From Natrinema ejinorense (GTDB taxonomy: Archaea; Halobacteriota; Halobacteria; Halobacteriales; Natrialbaceae): a DNA stretch of 64,000 nucleotides. The notes beneath the pieces are model-generated. The model was not told where the DNA came from. It saw only the letters and a program-made list of their open reading frames with translations, and searched no databases. The stretch covers positions 1,488,001-1,552,000 of the forward strand of contig NZ_NXNI01000001.1 in NCBI RefSeq assembly GCF_002494345.1, in the 5' to 3' direction. Both the position numbers and the translations under genes were made by a program. Below, in pieces: positions 26,659 to 34,504 of the stretch; the stretch's first letter is position 1, and each line of letters starts with the position of its first letter.

Positions 26659-27712
26659 AACCATAGGGCCACGACCGGTCTGAAATTCCGTGGTGGGATT
26701 CCCGCGTCTTTAGGCGCGGGAGGAGGTCAATCAACGGTTCTCCCTGTTCTCGTCCGGTCTCTTCGCTCGCAGACTCATTCACGCTCGAGTTTTCAGGGCC
26801 GAATAGATCCGTTTCGAACGTCCGCTCGTACGAGAGAAACTCAAGCGAGGTCGTCCGCTGGACGCCGCCGTACGCCAGCGTCGCATTGAAGTCGACCGTC
26901 AGGTTCGACCGTTCGTCGTTCCGGAGGTGCGTGACCCACCACTCGTCGAGCTTAGAATTGTTGATCATCGCAATGGCCTTGAGCGTTCGGGTACTGTCGG
27001 GCCGTAACACGGTCTGTTGGCCGGCGATGCCCTGCCCGACGACGATCCCATTTAGCTGGACCGTGTAGCGGATTTCCGTGATCGGCACCGGAATTGGCGT
27101 TGGATTGGTCACCGTCGCCGATGCGTCGATCGGCGTTCGGGTGGCGGTGGCATTGCCCCACTGTGCGTTCGTTTTGTTGACGACCATCACCGTTTGGCCG
27201 TACGCCTGCAACTGCTGACTCTCGTTCGTTTCGAGCGACTCGAGCAGGTTCGTATGAACCGTTCGGGTTCGAGTCCACTCTTCCGCCGGGAGTCGGATAC
27301 CGGCGTAGTTGACGACGACATCAGGTTCGACTCGAGCCGTCGTCGTCTCGTTTCTGTTGACGTGGGAAGCCCACCACTCGGGAATCTCGTCGTTGTCGAA
27401 CCATGTGGTGACGGCGACGGTACTCTTGTCGCCGCCGAGAGAGACATGGTTTTTCTGCCCCGTCGCGACCTCGATATCGTTCATCGAAACCGCATACGAG
27501 ACATCCGCCGCGGCGTCGCCGGCGCGGAGCAACAGCGGATTGTCGACGGCGATCTGCGTTTCGACTTCGGTCCGCTCGGCCGTGACGGATCCCCAGTCGT
27601 TATCGACCGATTCGACCTGCGGTCGGTCTACTGCGAAGACACCGTAGCCTACAGTTGCGACGATCAGGACGCCTACGAGGAGGACTACTGCACCCGTTCT
27701 GCCACGAATCAT
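26621..27712 (-). CDS. LEA14/WHy-like membrane-anchored protein, 3' end replaced by IS
   Basis: From ATG 27712 the product has an N-terminal signal anchor (residues 6-29) and two tandem WHy/LEA14 beta-domains (about 30-165 and 175-320), each ending in a conserved W-W pair (EIPEWWASHV, KLDEWWVTHL). These domains occur in water-stress proteins and probably sit outside the membrane. The last ~39 residues (after about EQGEP) are translated from the inserted IS605 right end, with the stop at 26621, so the native C-terminus has been lost or moved. The gene may still be functional, because both domains are intact. Confidence 0.8.
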   Translation of the reverse strand: MIRGRTGAVVLLVGVLIVATVGYGVFAVDRPQVESVDNDWGSVTAERTEVETQIAVDNPLLLRAGDAAADVSYAVSMNDIEVATGQKNHVSLGGDKSTVAVTTWFDNDEIPEWWASHVNRNETTTARVEPDVVVNYAGIRLPAEEWTRTRTVHTNLLESLETNESQQLQAYGQTVMVVNKTNAQWGNATATRTPIDASATVTNPTPIPVPITEIRYTVQLNGIVVGQGIAGQQTVLRPDSTRTLKAIAMINNSKLDEWWVTHLRNDERSNLTVDFNATLAYGGVQRTTSLEFLSYERTFETDLFGPENSSVNESASEETGREQGEPLIDLLPRLKTRESHHGISDRSWPYGFKTHTSQASPAW

Positions 27713-27858
27713 CTACCGCAAGTTCAATACCATCGTAGTTCCGGCATCGCGTTACACATTCAAGCCGTTGAAATCCAATACCCATTCGACTGATCCCGGC
27801 AAGATGGGCCGTCCTCGTCGCCGGTTTTATTCACCAGAGCAGCAGAATGCTGGGCCCA

Positions 27859-28665
27859 CTATCGGAGAGACTCATCGTCGATAGTAAGTGTTTCTTCGTC
27901 TACAACACTGAACTCGGCAGCTACGAGATTCCCAGCCGGATCGAAGATTTCGGACTCGTCACGCATCACGTAGAGCTGTCCCGGTTCCGTGTCCGCGCCC
28001 TCTTGCGGGAAGAAGAGGAACCGGTTGTTCGTGCCGAAGTACTCCGCGTGGACGGTATTGTAATCGGTGAACAGGCCGCTTTGCTCGATGTCCTGTGGGA
28101 CCCAGCCTTGCGGCCCTGAGGTAATCTCGAACGGCGCACTCGAGAAGAAGTTATCGGGACGGACGGCGGCTTCGCCGCCGTCATCGTCCAGAATCTCGAA
28201 GTCCTCTTGGATCTCGAGCTCGAAGGGGAGGTCCTCTCCAGTGAGCGGTCGGTACTGGACACGCACGAGATCGGAGATCGCTAACTCGTCTTCGGTCGGC
28301 GACGATAACCGGTCGTCGAACACGTACTCCTCCCCCTCTTCGATCTGTGCATCCTGAGGCACGAAGAGATACCCTTCCTCGGTCGTGTTGAAATGTTCGA
28401 TGACGCGCACATTGTGATTCTGCAGGACGTCTGGGTTGTCCACGACGGGGGCGTCCTGCAGTGCTGGCGAGACGACCCGGAAGACGGCGCCCGAGAAGTA
28501 CATCTCGCCGGTCGTGATCGCCGCTCGAAACTGCCCGTCACCGTTTTCAGTCGTTGTCTCCTGTGCCACTGCGTTTCCGGTCACTCCGAGCCCCAGCGCG
28601 GCCGCAGTGACCGTCCCCGCCTTTACAAACCACCGTCGAGATTTCCGGCCAGGTTGGTCGTTCAT
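27859..28665 (-). CDS. Tat-exported protein of unknown function (type A)
   Basis: A 268-residue protein with a twin-arginine leader (SRRWFVKAG, residues 9-17, then AALGLGVTGNAVAQE), so it is exported in folded form. The mature part is acidic and beta-rich. A block GWVPQDIEQSGLFTDYNTVH followed by RFLFFPQEG parallels the region of 40293-40823 around DSWFSEYNTYH and LFIAEE, so these are distant relatives. No catalytic motif is seen. It is monocistronic and lies between the LEA14-like gene and the second membrane pair. Confidence 0.75.
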   Translation of the reverse strand: MNDQPGRKSRRWFVKAGTVTAAALGLGVTGNAVAQETTTENGDGQFRAAITTGEMYFSGAVFRVVSPALQDAPVVDNPDVLQNHNVRVIEHFNTTEEGYLFVPQDAQIEEGEEYVFDDRLSSPTEDELAISDLVRVQYRPLTGEDLPFELEIQEDFEILDDDGGEAAVRPDNFFSSAPFEITSGPQGWVPQDIEQSGLFTDYNTVHAEYFGTNNRFLFFPQEGADTEPGQLYVMRDESEIFDPAGNLVAAEFSVVDEETLTIDDESLR

Positions 28666-28775
28666 GCTGAATCACTGTCCTCTCGGACGGTCAGTCATTC
28701 ATCCCGTCTTCGGATAGACCTCGTGCTGGCTTTTGCAGCCGTTTGCAGTGCCATCGATCGAACGTCTGCAGGGAT

Positions 28776-29393
28776 CTAGTTCTCAGGCTTGGAACGAAGT
28801 CGTCGCCGAAAGAATCCAACGAGTTCACTGACGGATCCTGTTCCCCAGATTGCGACGATCACTGCGCCGACTGCGTTGAACACGAAATCGGTAACAACAT
28901 CGTCGATGCCATAGACCGTGACTACCACGCCGCCGAGGGCAAACTCCAGTACCTCCCAGAAGACACCGATCGCGAGGACGAAGATGACGATGGACACGGA
29001 TCGAAACGTCGATAAGACGTTCAGCTCATCTGAGTGGAGTTCGAACGTCCGAAAGGCCGCATACCCCAGTCCTGCGATGACTGATGCCGAGACGATATGG
29101 GCGATCTCGTCGTACCACTGGTACTCTTTGTAGAGCCAGAGCGATCCCATCGTGTGAAGGATCACGGCGGTGGTGATCCAGAAGACAAGTCCGGCGTCCA
29201 TCGAGTATCCGTACTCCCGGCGCAACCACGCCGGCAGGAGCGTTATCCCGAGGGCAAACCCCGCCGTTCCAGTGATTCCGAACTGAAACGTCGCTCCACC
29301 GTAACCGAGGAGCGAGATGAGCACAAGTTGCAGGCCTCGAACGAGACGGCGCTCCTGGGCATCTGTCAGCCCCAGCGCGTCACCGAGCATCAT
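28776..29393 (-). CDS. DUF2238/VanZ-like membrane protein, pair copy 2
   Basis: A 205-residue protein with about six helices, paralogous to 511-1173. Shared marks are GLVFWITTAVILHTMG against GLVLWITVSMLFHAVG, the YDEIAHIVSASVIAGLGYAA segment, and GVFWEVLEF near the end. The start is ATG 29393 or 29390, which overlaps the stop of the upstream partner gene, as in copy 1. A longer reading to 29555 has no homology. Function unknown; the conserved His and acidic residues within helices suggest a catalytic or transport role in the membrane, which is inference. Confidence 0.78.
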   Translation of the reverse strand: MMLGDALGLTDAQERRLVRGLQLVLISLLGYGGATFQFGITGTAGFALGITLLPAWLRREYGYSMDAGLVFWITTAVILHTMGSLWLYKEYQWYDEIAHIVSASVIAGLGYAAFRTFELHSDELNVLSTFRSVSIVIFVLAIGVFWEVLEFALGGVVVTVYGIDDVVTDFVFNAVGAVIVAIWGTGSVSELVGFFRRRLRSKPEN

Positions 29394-30016
29394 GATGAGT
29401 CCGCTCCGTTCGCGACTCGAGCGACGGTACCTGTCGGCTCGAATCGACCGGCGTACCACTGGAAGAGCGCGCCGAGAACGAGCCCCACGACGGTGACGAT
29501 GACGAAATCCCACTGGAGTTCGGTCTGCGAGCGCAGGTACTTGGTCCCGAGCCACTGATCCGAGTAGAACTGCGCGACGGTCCAGAGCGCCTGGAGCGCC
29601 ATCGTCGTCAGCATTGCAAAGACGACAGCGAACCGACGGCTTAGGTCAACCGATGCGAACGTCTCAAGTTCGACGACGATGAGTGCGAGTGTCGCAACGT
29701 CGAGATACACCACCGTCTCGGACGGTAATCCAGCCACACTGGTAACGACAGTGAGCGTAGCGACTGCCAAGAGCGGCCAAGAAACCATCGCCGTCCAGTC
29801 GCCGGTGATCAGCGCTGGGACCGATACCGTAGCGACGATGACTAGCTCGAACCCGCCCCAGAGTAGAACGCCTGTAAGAACGCTCTCGATGGCACCCAGC
29901 GCCACGATGCCCGTCAGCAACCATCCGATGACGGCGTTCATCCGCTCGTCACGGACGAGGCTCTCGAGCGCTACAGCATACCAACTCGGTTCGGAGACAC
30001 TAAAATCCGCAGCCAA
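29390..30016 (-). CDS. Multi-span membrane protein, pair copy 2
   Basis: About 208 residues with five to six helices, partner of 28776-29393 and paralogue of the window's first gene. Matching segments are the WPLLAVATL helix and a late FQWYAGRF against YFRWQLRR. The start is uncertain: TTG 30016 gives MAADFSVSEP, and ATG 29941 (MNAVIGWLL) is a plausible shorter start. The overlap with the next gene (TGA within ATGATGA) repeats the coupling seen in copy 1. No family function recognised. Confidence 0.72.
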   Translation of the reverse strand: MAADFSVSEPSWYAVALESLVRDERMNAVIGWLLTGIVALGAIESVLTGVLLWGGFELVIVATVSVPALITGDWTAMVSWPLLAVATLTVVTSVAGLPSETVVYLDVATLALIVVELETFASVDLSRRFAVVFAMLTTMALQALWTVAQFYSDQWLGTKYLRSQTELQWDFVIVTVVGLVLGALFQWYAGRFEPTGTVARVANGADSS

Positions 30017-30267
30017 GTTTGCAACTATTCAATGGAGATGAACGTCCGTAGCCAACGGATCGACGGACGTGATCTGGCCCCTATCGTCGACGGAGATAGC
30101 TGCCGCTGACAGTGATGAGTCGATTTATATTGCTGACTGGAGTCCGTTCCTGACTCATACCGAATGGTTGAGATTGGTTCTGATTGGCATCGGCGTCAGA
30201 AACGAACTCGAGACAGTCTTCTCTTTCAATACCGGCATTCTTCCGATTTGTGCCCATGTGAGTACCC

Positions 30268-31359
30268 ATGGCCGTTTTCGGCGGATGGGACGGCAAGCGT
30301 CTCCTCTGGGTTGGAGTCGGGTTGGTGATCGCGACACTGATCGGCATTGCCCTCTTCAGATACGTGGGGACCCTGCTCTTCGCGATATTCGTCTACTACG
30401 CAACGCGTCCACTGTATCGCCAGCTCGACCGCGTCATCGACCACCCGAACGTGACGGCGACGGTCACGATACTGTTCGTCGTCATCCCGATGGCGGCCGT
30501 CGTCGCCTACGCGGGCGTCGTCGCACTCCGCGAACTGGATCAGTTTCTCGCCTCGAGCGACTTCGAGGCGTACCGATCGCTGCTCCAGCCGTATTTGCGA
30601 TTGGCCAGGGCGGGCAACATCGATCGACTCCGGGAGGTGCTCACGGCTGGCACCGGTGGCTCGATCAGGAGCGTCGTTCCCCAGGGCACGCTGGACACCC
30701 TGGGACAGCTGCGATCGATCGCCGGGTTCGTCTTCTCGGTTCTCGCTCGGTTCTTTCTCATGCTCACAGTTCTCTTCTATCTCTTGCGTGACGACCAGAA
30801 GGTACGACGGTGGTTCTACGAGAGCATCGACCACGACGACGAGATCGTCTCGTACATCGAGGCAGTCGACGACGACCTCGAGACGATTTTTCTCAGTAAT
30901 CTCGCAGTTATTGCGGTCGCCGCCGTGACAGCCGCCACAACGTACACTGGTCTCAACTATCTCGCATCGGGAGGGGCCGTCGTCGCCACGCCGGTGTTGC
31001 TCTCGCTGCTCATCGGGATCGGAACGCTGATACCGGCCGTCGGGATGAAGATCGTCTACGTCCCGTACGGACTAGTCCTGCTCGGACTCGCAGTGACGAC
31101 GTCGACGCCGCTGTGGCACCCGATCGCGTTCCTCGTTCTCACGTTCGTCGTCGTCGACACCATCCCCGACTTCTTCGCGCGGTCGTACCTGTCTGCGCGA
31201 AGTGGGGTTCACATGGGACTGGTTCTCCTCGGATACTTCCTCGGGACCCTCGCCTTCGGCTGGTACGGACTCTTCCTCGGCCCGATCGTCGTCGTCCTCG
31301 CAGTCCATTTCGCGCATATGATATTTCCCTCCCTCGGTAGCGATCTCCTTGGAGAGTGA
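30268..31359 (+). CDS. AI-2E family transporter, second copy
   Basis: A 363-residue AI-2E (PerM/UPF0118) protein with the family layout: N-terminal helices, the short soluble domain around residues 90-140, FYLLRDDQKVRRWFYESI, and the closing GLFLGPIVVVLAVHFAHMIF. It is more distant from the copies at 2803 and 49605 than they are from each other, judging by the loop sequences. ATG 30268 is well placed. It is divergent from the preceding membrane pair; no gene was recognised in the ~220 bases after it. Confidence 0.92.
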   Translation: MAVFGGWDGKRLLWVGVGLVIATLIGIALFRYVGTLLFAIFVYYATRPLYRQLDRVIDHPNVTATVTILFVVIPMAAVVAYAGVVALRELDQFLASSDFEAYRSLLQPYLRLARAGNIDRLREVLTAGTGGSIRSVVPQGTLDTLGQLRSIAGFVFSVLARFFLMLTVLFYLLRDDQKVRRWFYESIDHDDEIVSYIEAVDDDLETIFLSNLAVIAVAAVTAATTYTGLNYLASGGAVVATPVLLSLLIGIGTLIPAVGMKIVYVPYGLVLLGLAVTTSTPLWHPIAFLVLTFVVVDTIPDFFARSYLSARSGVHMGLVLLGYFLGTLAFGWYGLFLGPIVVVLAVHFAHMIFPSLGSDLLGE

Positions 31360-31610
31360 CCGCGGCCGACCGACACTCTTGTACTTCCGATACCAGCAGT
31401 GATAACGCGAGTCCCGTCGGTGCGTTGATGATCCTGTCGCCAAGCGGTCGTCGCGACAGGAACCGACAGAACCGGAAGTGAGCTGAACACTGTGCGACGG
31501 ACGCAGCTAACGGTCACCAGCAGAGAGTAACCCGGTCGATAGATAGGGATACGAAGGCCGCAACACGATACCCGTCGGTGATAAAGATACGAATACCCCC
31601 GTCTTTAGGC

Positions 31611-33102
31611 CTGTCTCTTACCCAGAAGTCTCAGGAGTGCAGTTCATATCCCTCCGCCAAAGTCTGGAGTTTCTTGAGGCCTTTCCACATCGTCTCCCAA
31701 CCGGGCGGTGGATCAGAGCCACGGTCAAGGTAGCCACCGATCTTCGCAACCGCAATTGCGTATGCTTTCGGCCCGTTGTCGGTCAATTCTGGAAATTTCG
31801 TTTCCAGAATTGACCGCTCAGTCTCAGTTAGAAGGACTTCCGGTGAGTGGTGTACTTCTCCCCGGGCAAGCTCCCGTAACTCTAGAACCTTCCACGCAAT
31901 CACCGAATAGATACTCAACAAGACTTCCATGCGTTCCCACGTTTCGAGTCGGCGCTCCTCAATCCGGCACCCTGTTTTCAGCACCTTGTGCCAGTCTTCA
32001 ATCGTCCATCGGGCGCGGTAGGAGTCTACCACAGTCAGCGAATCACTGAACGTAGTGACCGATTCAGTGGTGAGCAACACCCACTGAATCGGGTCGTTTT
32101 GCTCTCCGAGTTCATCGATCCGCACGACGTTTACCTTGACTGGTTCAGTGTGAGTTGGATCGTTCTGAGGGGGAAGCAACTCGCACGATCCAGCTTTGAT
32201 AGTTAGTTCAGCCTCTCGGGCTTTTCTTCCATTCCCTCGGCCGATTTCGAGAGACGTGCGACCTTGTTCTGGGAGATTTTCACTCCAGTCAATCAGACGG
32301 CCGTCCGTTCCGGACGGCGTCTGAATACAGCGGTTCTGGTTTGCACGAACGATGAACCCAGCGTCTAGATCATCTGTAACTTCATGGTAGAACGCAAATG
32401 CGTCAGCTCCTCGGTCATGGATGAATATCGGTCGAACCTCTTCGACAAGCCAGTGACTGGCTTGCCTATCCCCTCGAATCCACTTCTCCTGTTCACTCTC
32501 TAATTCGATTGGCTCGTCCTTTCCATTCGCATCGTGCTTGGTACTGGCTTGTTGGTCCTCGATCAGCGACTGCTGATCGATGACCCCCGTCATACGGTGA
32601 GTCTGTGGATCAAGACCAATTGTTGAGTGAACTTTGACGCCTTCAAGATCTGTCTTGGAATTACCGATGTCTCCCAAGCCTTCCTTGGACGGATGTCTCG
32701 GGAAGACAAGTTCAGTCGTGTCAGAGACGACTAAGAGTTCTTCCTTCCCACGGATTCGTGACCGTTGTGCTCGTTTGTGCGCATCGAGGATCTCGTTGGG
32801 ATCCACACTCTCGTTATCGCAAAATCGGTACGTAGCTTTTGTGAAGGCCCAGTCTTCGCACGCGTTTGGGATCGACTCGGCAGGTGCTCTGACGAGCCGA
32901 TCTCCGACCTGGATCAATCGGTCAGTGAGACGGTCATCACCCAACTCAGCTGATTGAAACTCCTTGCGAACCTTTCCAGAGACATCTGTCTCGCGCAATT
33001 CACTCTCGTCGTCTCCATCAGATCGCCAACTCAGTGAACCGCTCTGCATCTTGGCCTTTCCCTCATCGAACTACAGCGATAGGAGTTATGGGTAAGAGAC
33101 AG
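31611..33102 (-). mobile_element. IS4-family IS50/Tn5-like insertion sequence
   Basis: A 1492-base element with inverted ends CTGTCTCTTACCCA (31611-31624) and TGGGTAAGAGACAG (33089-33102), 14 of 14 matching. It is flanked by a perfect 10-base target duplication GTCTTTAGGC (31601-31610 and 33103-33112). The first ten end bases (CTGTCTCTTA) equal the start of the Tn5 mosaic end. It carries one transposase gene. The intact ends, duplication and open frame argue for recent activity. Confidence 0.93.
31631..33049 (-). CDS. IS4-family (IS50-like) DDE transposase
   Basis: A 472-residue transposase resembling that of Tn5. The first catalytic Asp lies in VVSDTTELVFP, the second in PIFIHDRGADAF, and the Glu sits in the YREK signature (YRARWTIEDWHKVLKTGCRI). 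An N-terminal domain for end recognition (FQSAELGDDRLTDRLI, residues 30-45) and a C-terminal helical domain are present. The frame is intact. By family knowledge it would act by cut-and-paste with a hairpin intermediate. Confidence 0.93.
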   Translation of the reverse strand: MQSGSLSWRSDGDDESELRETDVSGKVRKEFQSAELGDDRLTDRLIQVGDRLVRAPAESIPNACEDWAFTKATYRFCDNESVDPNEILDAHKRAQRSRIRGKEELLVVSDTTELVFPRHPSKEGLGDIGNSKTDLEGVKVHSTIGLDPQTHRMTGVIDQQSLIEDQQASTKHDANGKDEPIELESEQEKWIRGDRQASHWLVEEVRPIFIHDRGADAFAFYHEVTDDLDAGFIVRANQNRCIQTPSGTDGRLIDWSENLPEQGRTSLEIGRGNGRKAREAELTIKAGSCELLPPQNDPTHTEPVKVNVVRIDELGEQNDPIQWVLLTTESVTTFSDSLTVVDSYRARWTIEDWHKVLKTGCRIEERRLETWERMEVLLSIYSVIAWKVLELRELARGEVHHSPEVLLTETERSILETKFPELTDNGPKAYAIAVAKIGGYLDRGSDPPPGWETMWKGLKKLQTLAEGYELHS

Positions 33103-33221
33103 GTCTTTAGGCGCGGGAGGAGGTCAATAGGCTGGTCCTGTCAGACGGGGCTCCGCCGTAATCGGAAGTAGCGCTTGCAGGCAGCCGGCTTATTGAATTA
33201 TATCGCGTACGATATGCCACA

Positions 33222-33758
33222 ATGGTAGACATAATGGGCCATCTAGCGTTCGGATTGTTGTTCGCGCTGCCGGCGTGGTTCATTTGGCGAAAACGCATCA
33301 GCGTCGCGTTCGTCGGCTTCGCGCTGATCACGTCGCTGCTCCCGGACGTCGACCTCTGGCTCGCCAGGTGGTTCCCAGGACAGATCCACCACCACGGCGT
33401 GACACATACGATCGTATTCGTCGTGCTTGCGAGCCTAGTCACGGGGATAATCGCCGCTGCTTTCCTCACGGGACCGCTTGATAATTGGTTCGAATGGGGC
33501 CGCTTCAATAAGGGCAGCATGTTCACCTTCGCCTCCGTGGCGTTCCTGCTAGGCGGGCTGAGCCACATCTTCGCTGACATGCTCTCCGCACCGGACATCT
33601 CTACGCCGATTGAGCCGTTCTGGCCGTTCTTCGATAAGCCGTGGTCGGTCGACCTAATTTATTATAACGATCCGGTCTGGAATAGCATCTTCCTGACTGC
33701 CATACTCCTCCTGCACGTGGGGCTGGCGTACACAGTCGGCCCTATGGATCACCGCTAA
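33222..33758 (+). CDS. DUF457 membrane-bound metal-dependent hydrolase-like protein
   Basis: A 178-residue protein with four helices and the histidine and acid pattern of the YdjM/DUF457 family: MGHLAFGLLFA at the start, SLLPDVDLWL, HHHGVTHTIVF and LSHIFADMLS. These residues would form a metal site at the membrane face. Some members are called LexA-regulated hydrolases, but the reaction is undefined. Start ATG 33222. It lies just beyond the IS605 scar and runs toward the truncated PAP2 gene. Confidence 0.88.
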   Translation: MVDIMGHLAFGLLFALPAWFIWRKRISVAFVGFALITSLLPDVDLWLARWFPGQIHHHGVTHTIVFVVLASLVTGIIAAAFLTGPLDNWFEWGRFNKGSMFTFASVAFLLGGLSHIFADMLSAPDISTPIEPFWPFFDKPWSVDLIYYNDPVWNSIFLTAILLLHVGLAYTVGPMDHR

Positions 33759-33807
33759 CGCTTCAGGGCCGACCGACCGCCTGACACTGACATTTCTGGG
33801 GAATTCA

Positions 33808-34035
33808 ATGGCAGAACGTAGTGATCTCTTGCCGCGGACTGAACTAGCAACCAGCGGCGAGTCGGTCAAGGGCGGTGACGTCACCGAAGTCAAACGTATT
33901 GACAACGAAGGCAATAGAGAGGACGCTGACATCGGCAAGGAAATCGAAAGAAATATACTCATAACATCTGCTTCGGAAACGGACGGGGCGTCGGGATTAC
34001 CGACGCGCTTCACGGAGGTGCAGAGAGGGCAGTGA
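33808..34035 (+). CDS. Short hypothetical frame
   Basis: A 75-residue, acidic, helix-poor frame from ATG 33808 (MAERSDLLPRTELATSGESV). The first ~50 codons have haloarchaeal composition, but the last ~25 overlap the PAP2 pseudogene in another frame, so the gene, if real, is itself truncated by a junction near 33960. I do not recognise it. Confidence 0.3.
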   Translation: MAERSDLLPRTELATSGESVKGGDVTEVKRIDNEGNREDADIGKEIERNILITSASETDGASGLPTRFTEVQRGQ

Positions 34036-34286
34036 TCAGTCTCTTTGGACTGCTCACCCAACTCGGCGATGGCTGGTTTCTCTTTCTGCTGGGCACCACT
34101 CTCTACGTCGCCGATGACGAACTTCCCCGCTGGGGGATCGATCGGCGTCGGGGTTGTTCGTCCTCGCACTCATTCTCACGTCCGCCGCTCTAATCGGGAG
34201 TCTCAAAGCGTATTTCCAGCTTCCCGGACCATCGTACACGGGTGGGGACGACGTGTTAGTGCTTCCATCGGTACTCGATATCTTGT
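33970..34286 (+). pseudogene. Truncated, frameshifted PAP2-type phosphatase N-terminus
   Basis: The reading VGITDALHGGAERAVISLFG, LLTQLGDGWFLFLLG, DELPRWGIDRRRG matches the first two helices of haloarchaeal PAP2 family membrane phosphatases. No start codon is found in frame. A one-base shift near 34152 separates this from GLFVLALILTSAALIGSLKA. The gene ends at the edge of an IS6-type fragment at 34289, before the catalytic motifs. Non-functional. Confidence 0.65.
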
Positions 34287-34288
34287 TC

Positions 34289-34376
34289 GGCACTGTCTAG
34301 TTCAGCACCTCCTGAGCTGGCGTTCGGCCATCGAGTGCTTGATTCGGCCGATCGTGGTTGTAGTGGTGTGTGAACT
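34289..34376 (-). mobile_element. IS6-family terminal fragment
   Basis: GGCACTGTCTAGTTC (34289-34303) equals the end of the complete IS6 element at 46273. The next ~75 bases encode on the minus strand the transposase C-terminus (a YNHDRPNQALDGRTP-type segment). Everything beyond is missing, so only one end of the element survives, abutting an IS5 end after eight bases. Confidence 0.75.
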
Positions 34377-34384
34377 ACCCTACC

Positions 34385-34500
34385 GGCTCTGTTGAAATCC
34401 TCAGAGAGTTACAGTTTCGACCGATAGTTTGACCGAATGGAAGCCCTCCCGAAGTCGCGGTTACTCCGGTTCGTTGAGCAGGCATTTCACACATACACAG
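34385..34500 (+). mobile_element. IS5-family left-end fragment
   Basis: GGCTCTGTTGAAATCCTCAG (34385-34404) matches the left end of the complete IS5-type element at 41220. The start of its transposase follows (ATGGAAGCCCTCCCGAAGTC, equivalent to MQPFPKSQLLRFVEQAFH). The match ends near 34500, at the beginning of a TnpB element. Confidence 0.75.
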
Positions 34501-34504
34501 GCGG

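Larger units (their letters stand above)
24893..26730 (+). mobile_element. IS200/IS605 element (tnpA + tnpB), inactivated
   Basis: It contains Y1 transposase tnpA (25038-25426) and tnpB (25423-26658), both broken. The left end has the hairpin region CTCCCGTCTTTAGGCGGGGG (~24914-24933), preceded by GATAAAGATAC. The right end has CCCGCGTCTTTAGGCGCGGG (26701-26720) followed by AGGAGGTCAA. Both ends share the core CGTCTTTAGGCG. It is inserted into the 3' end of the minus-strand LEA14-like gene. Confidence 0.85.
31579..33125. repeat. IS605-end recombination scar split by an IS50-like element
   Basis: Ignoring the inserted element (31611-33102) and one copy of its target duplication, the flanks read GATAAAGATACGAATACCCC, then CGTCTTTAGGC, then GCGGGAGGAGGTCAATAGG. 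The left part matches the left end of the IS605 element at 24893 and the right part matches its right end at 26701-26730, joined through the shared CGTCTTTAGGCG core. No tnpA or tnpB remains. Confidence 0.65.
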
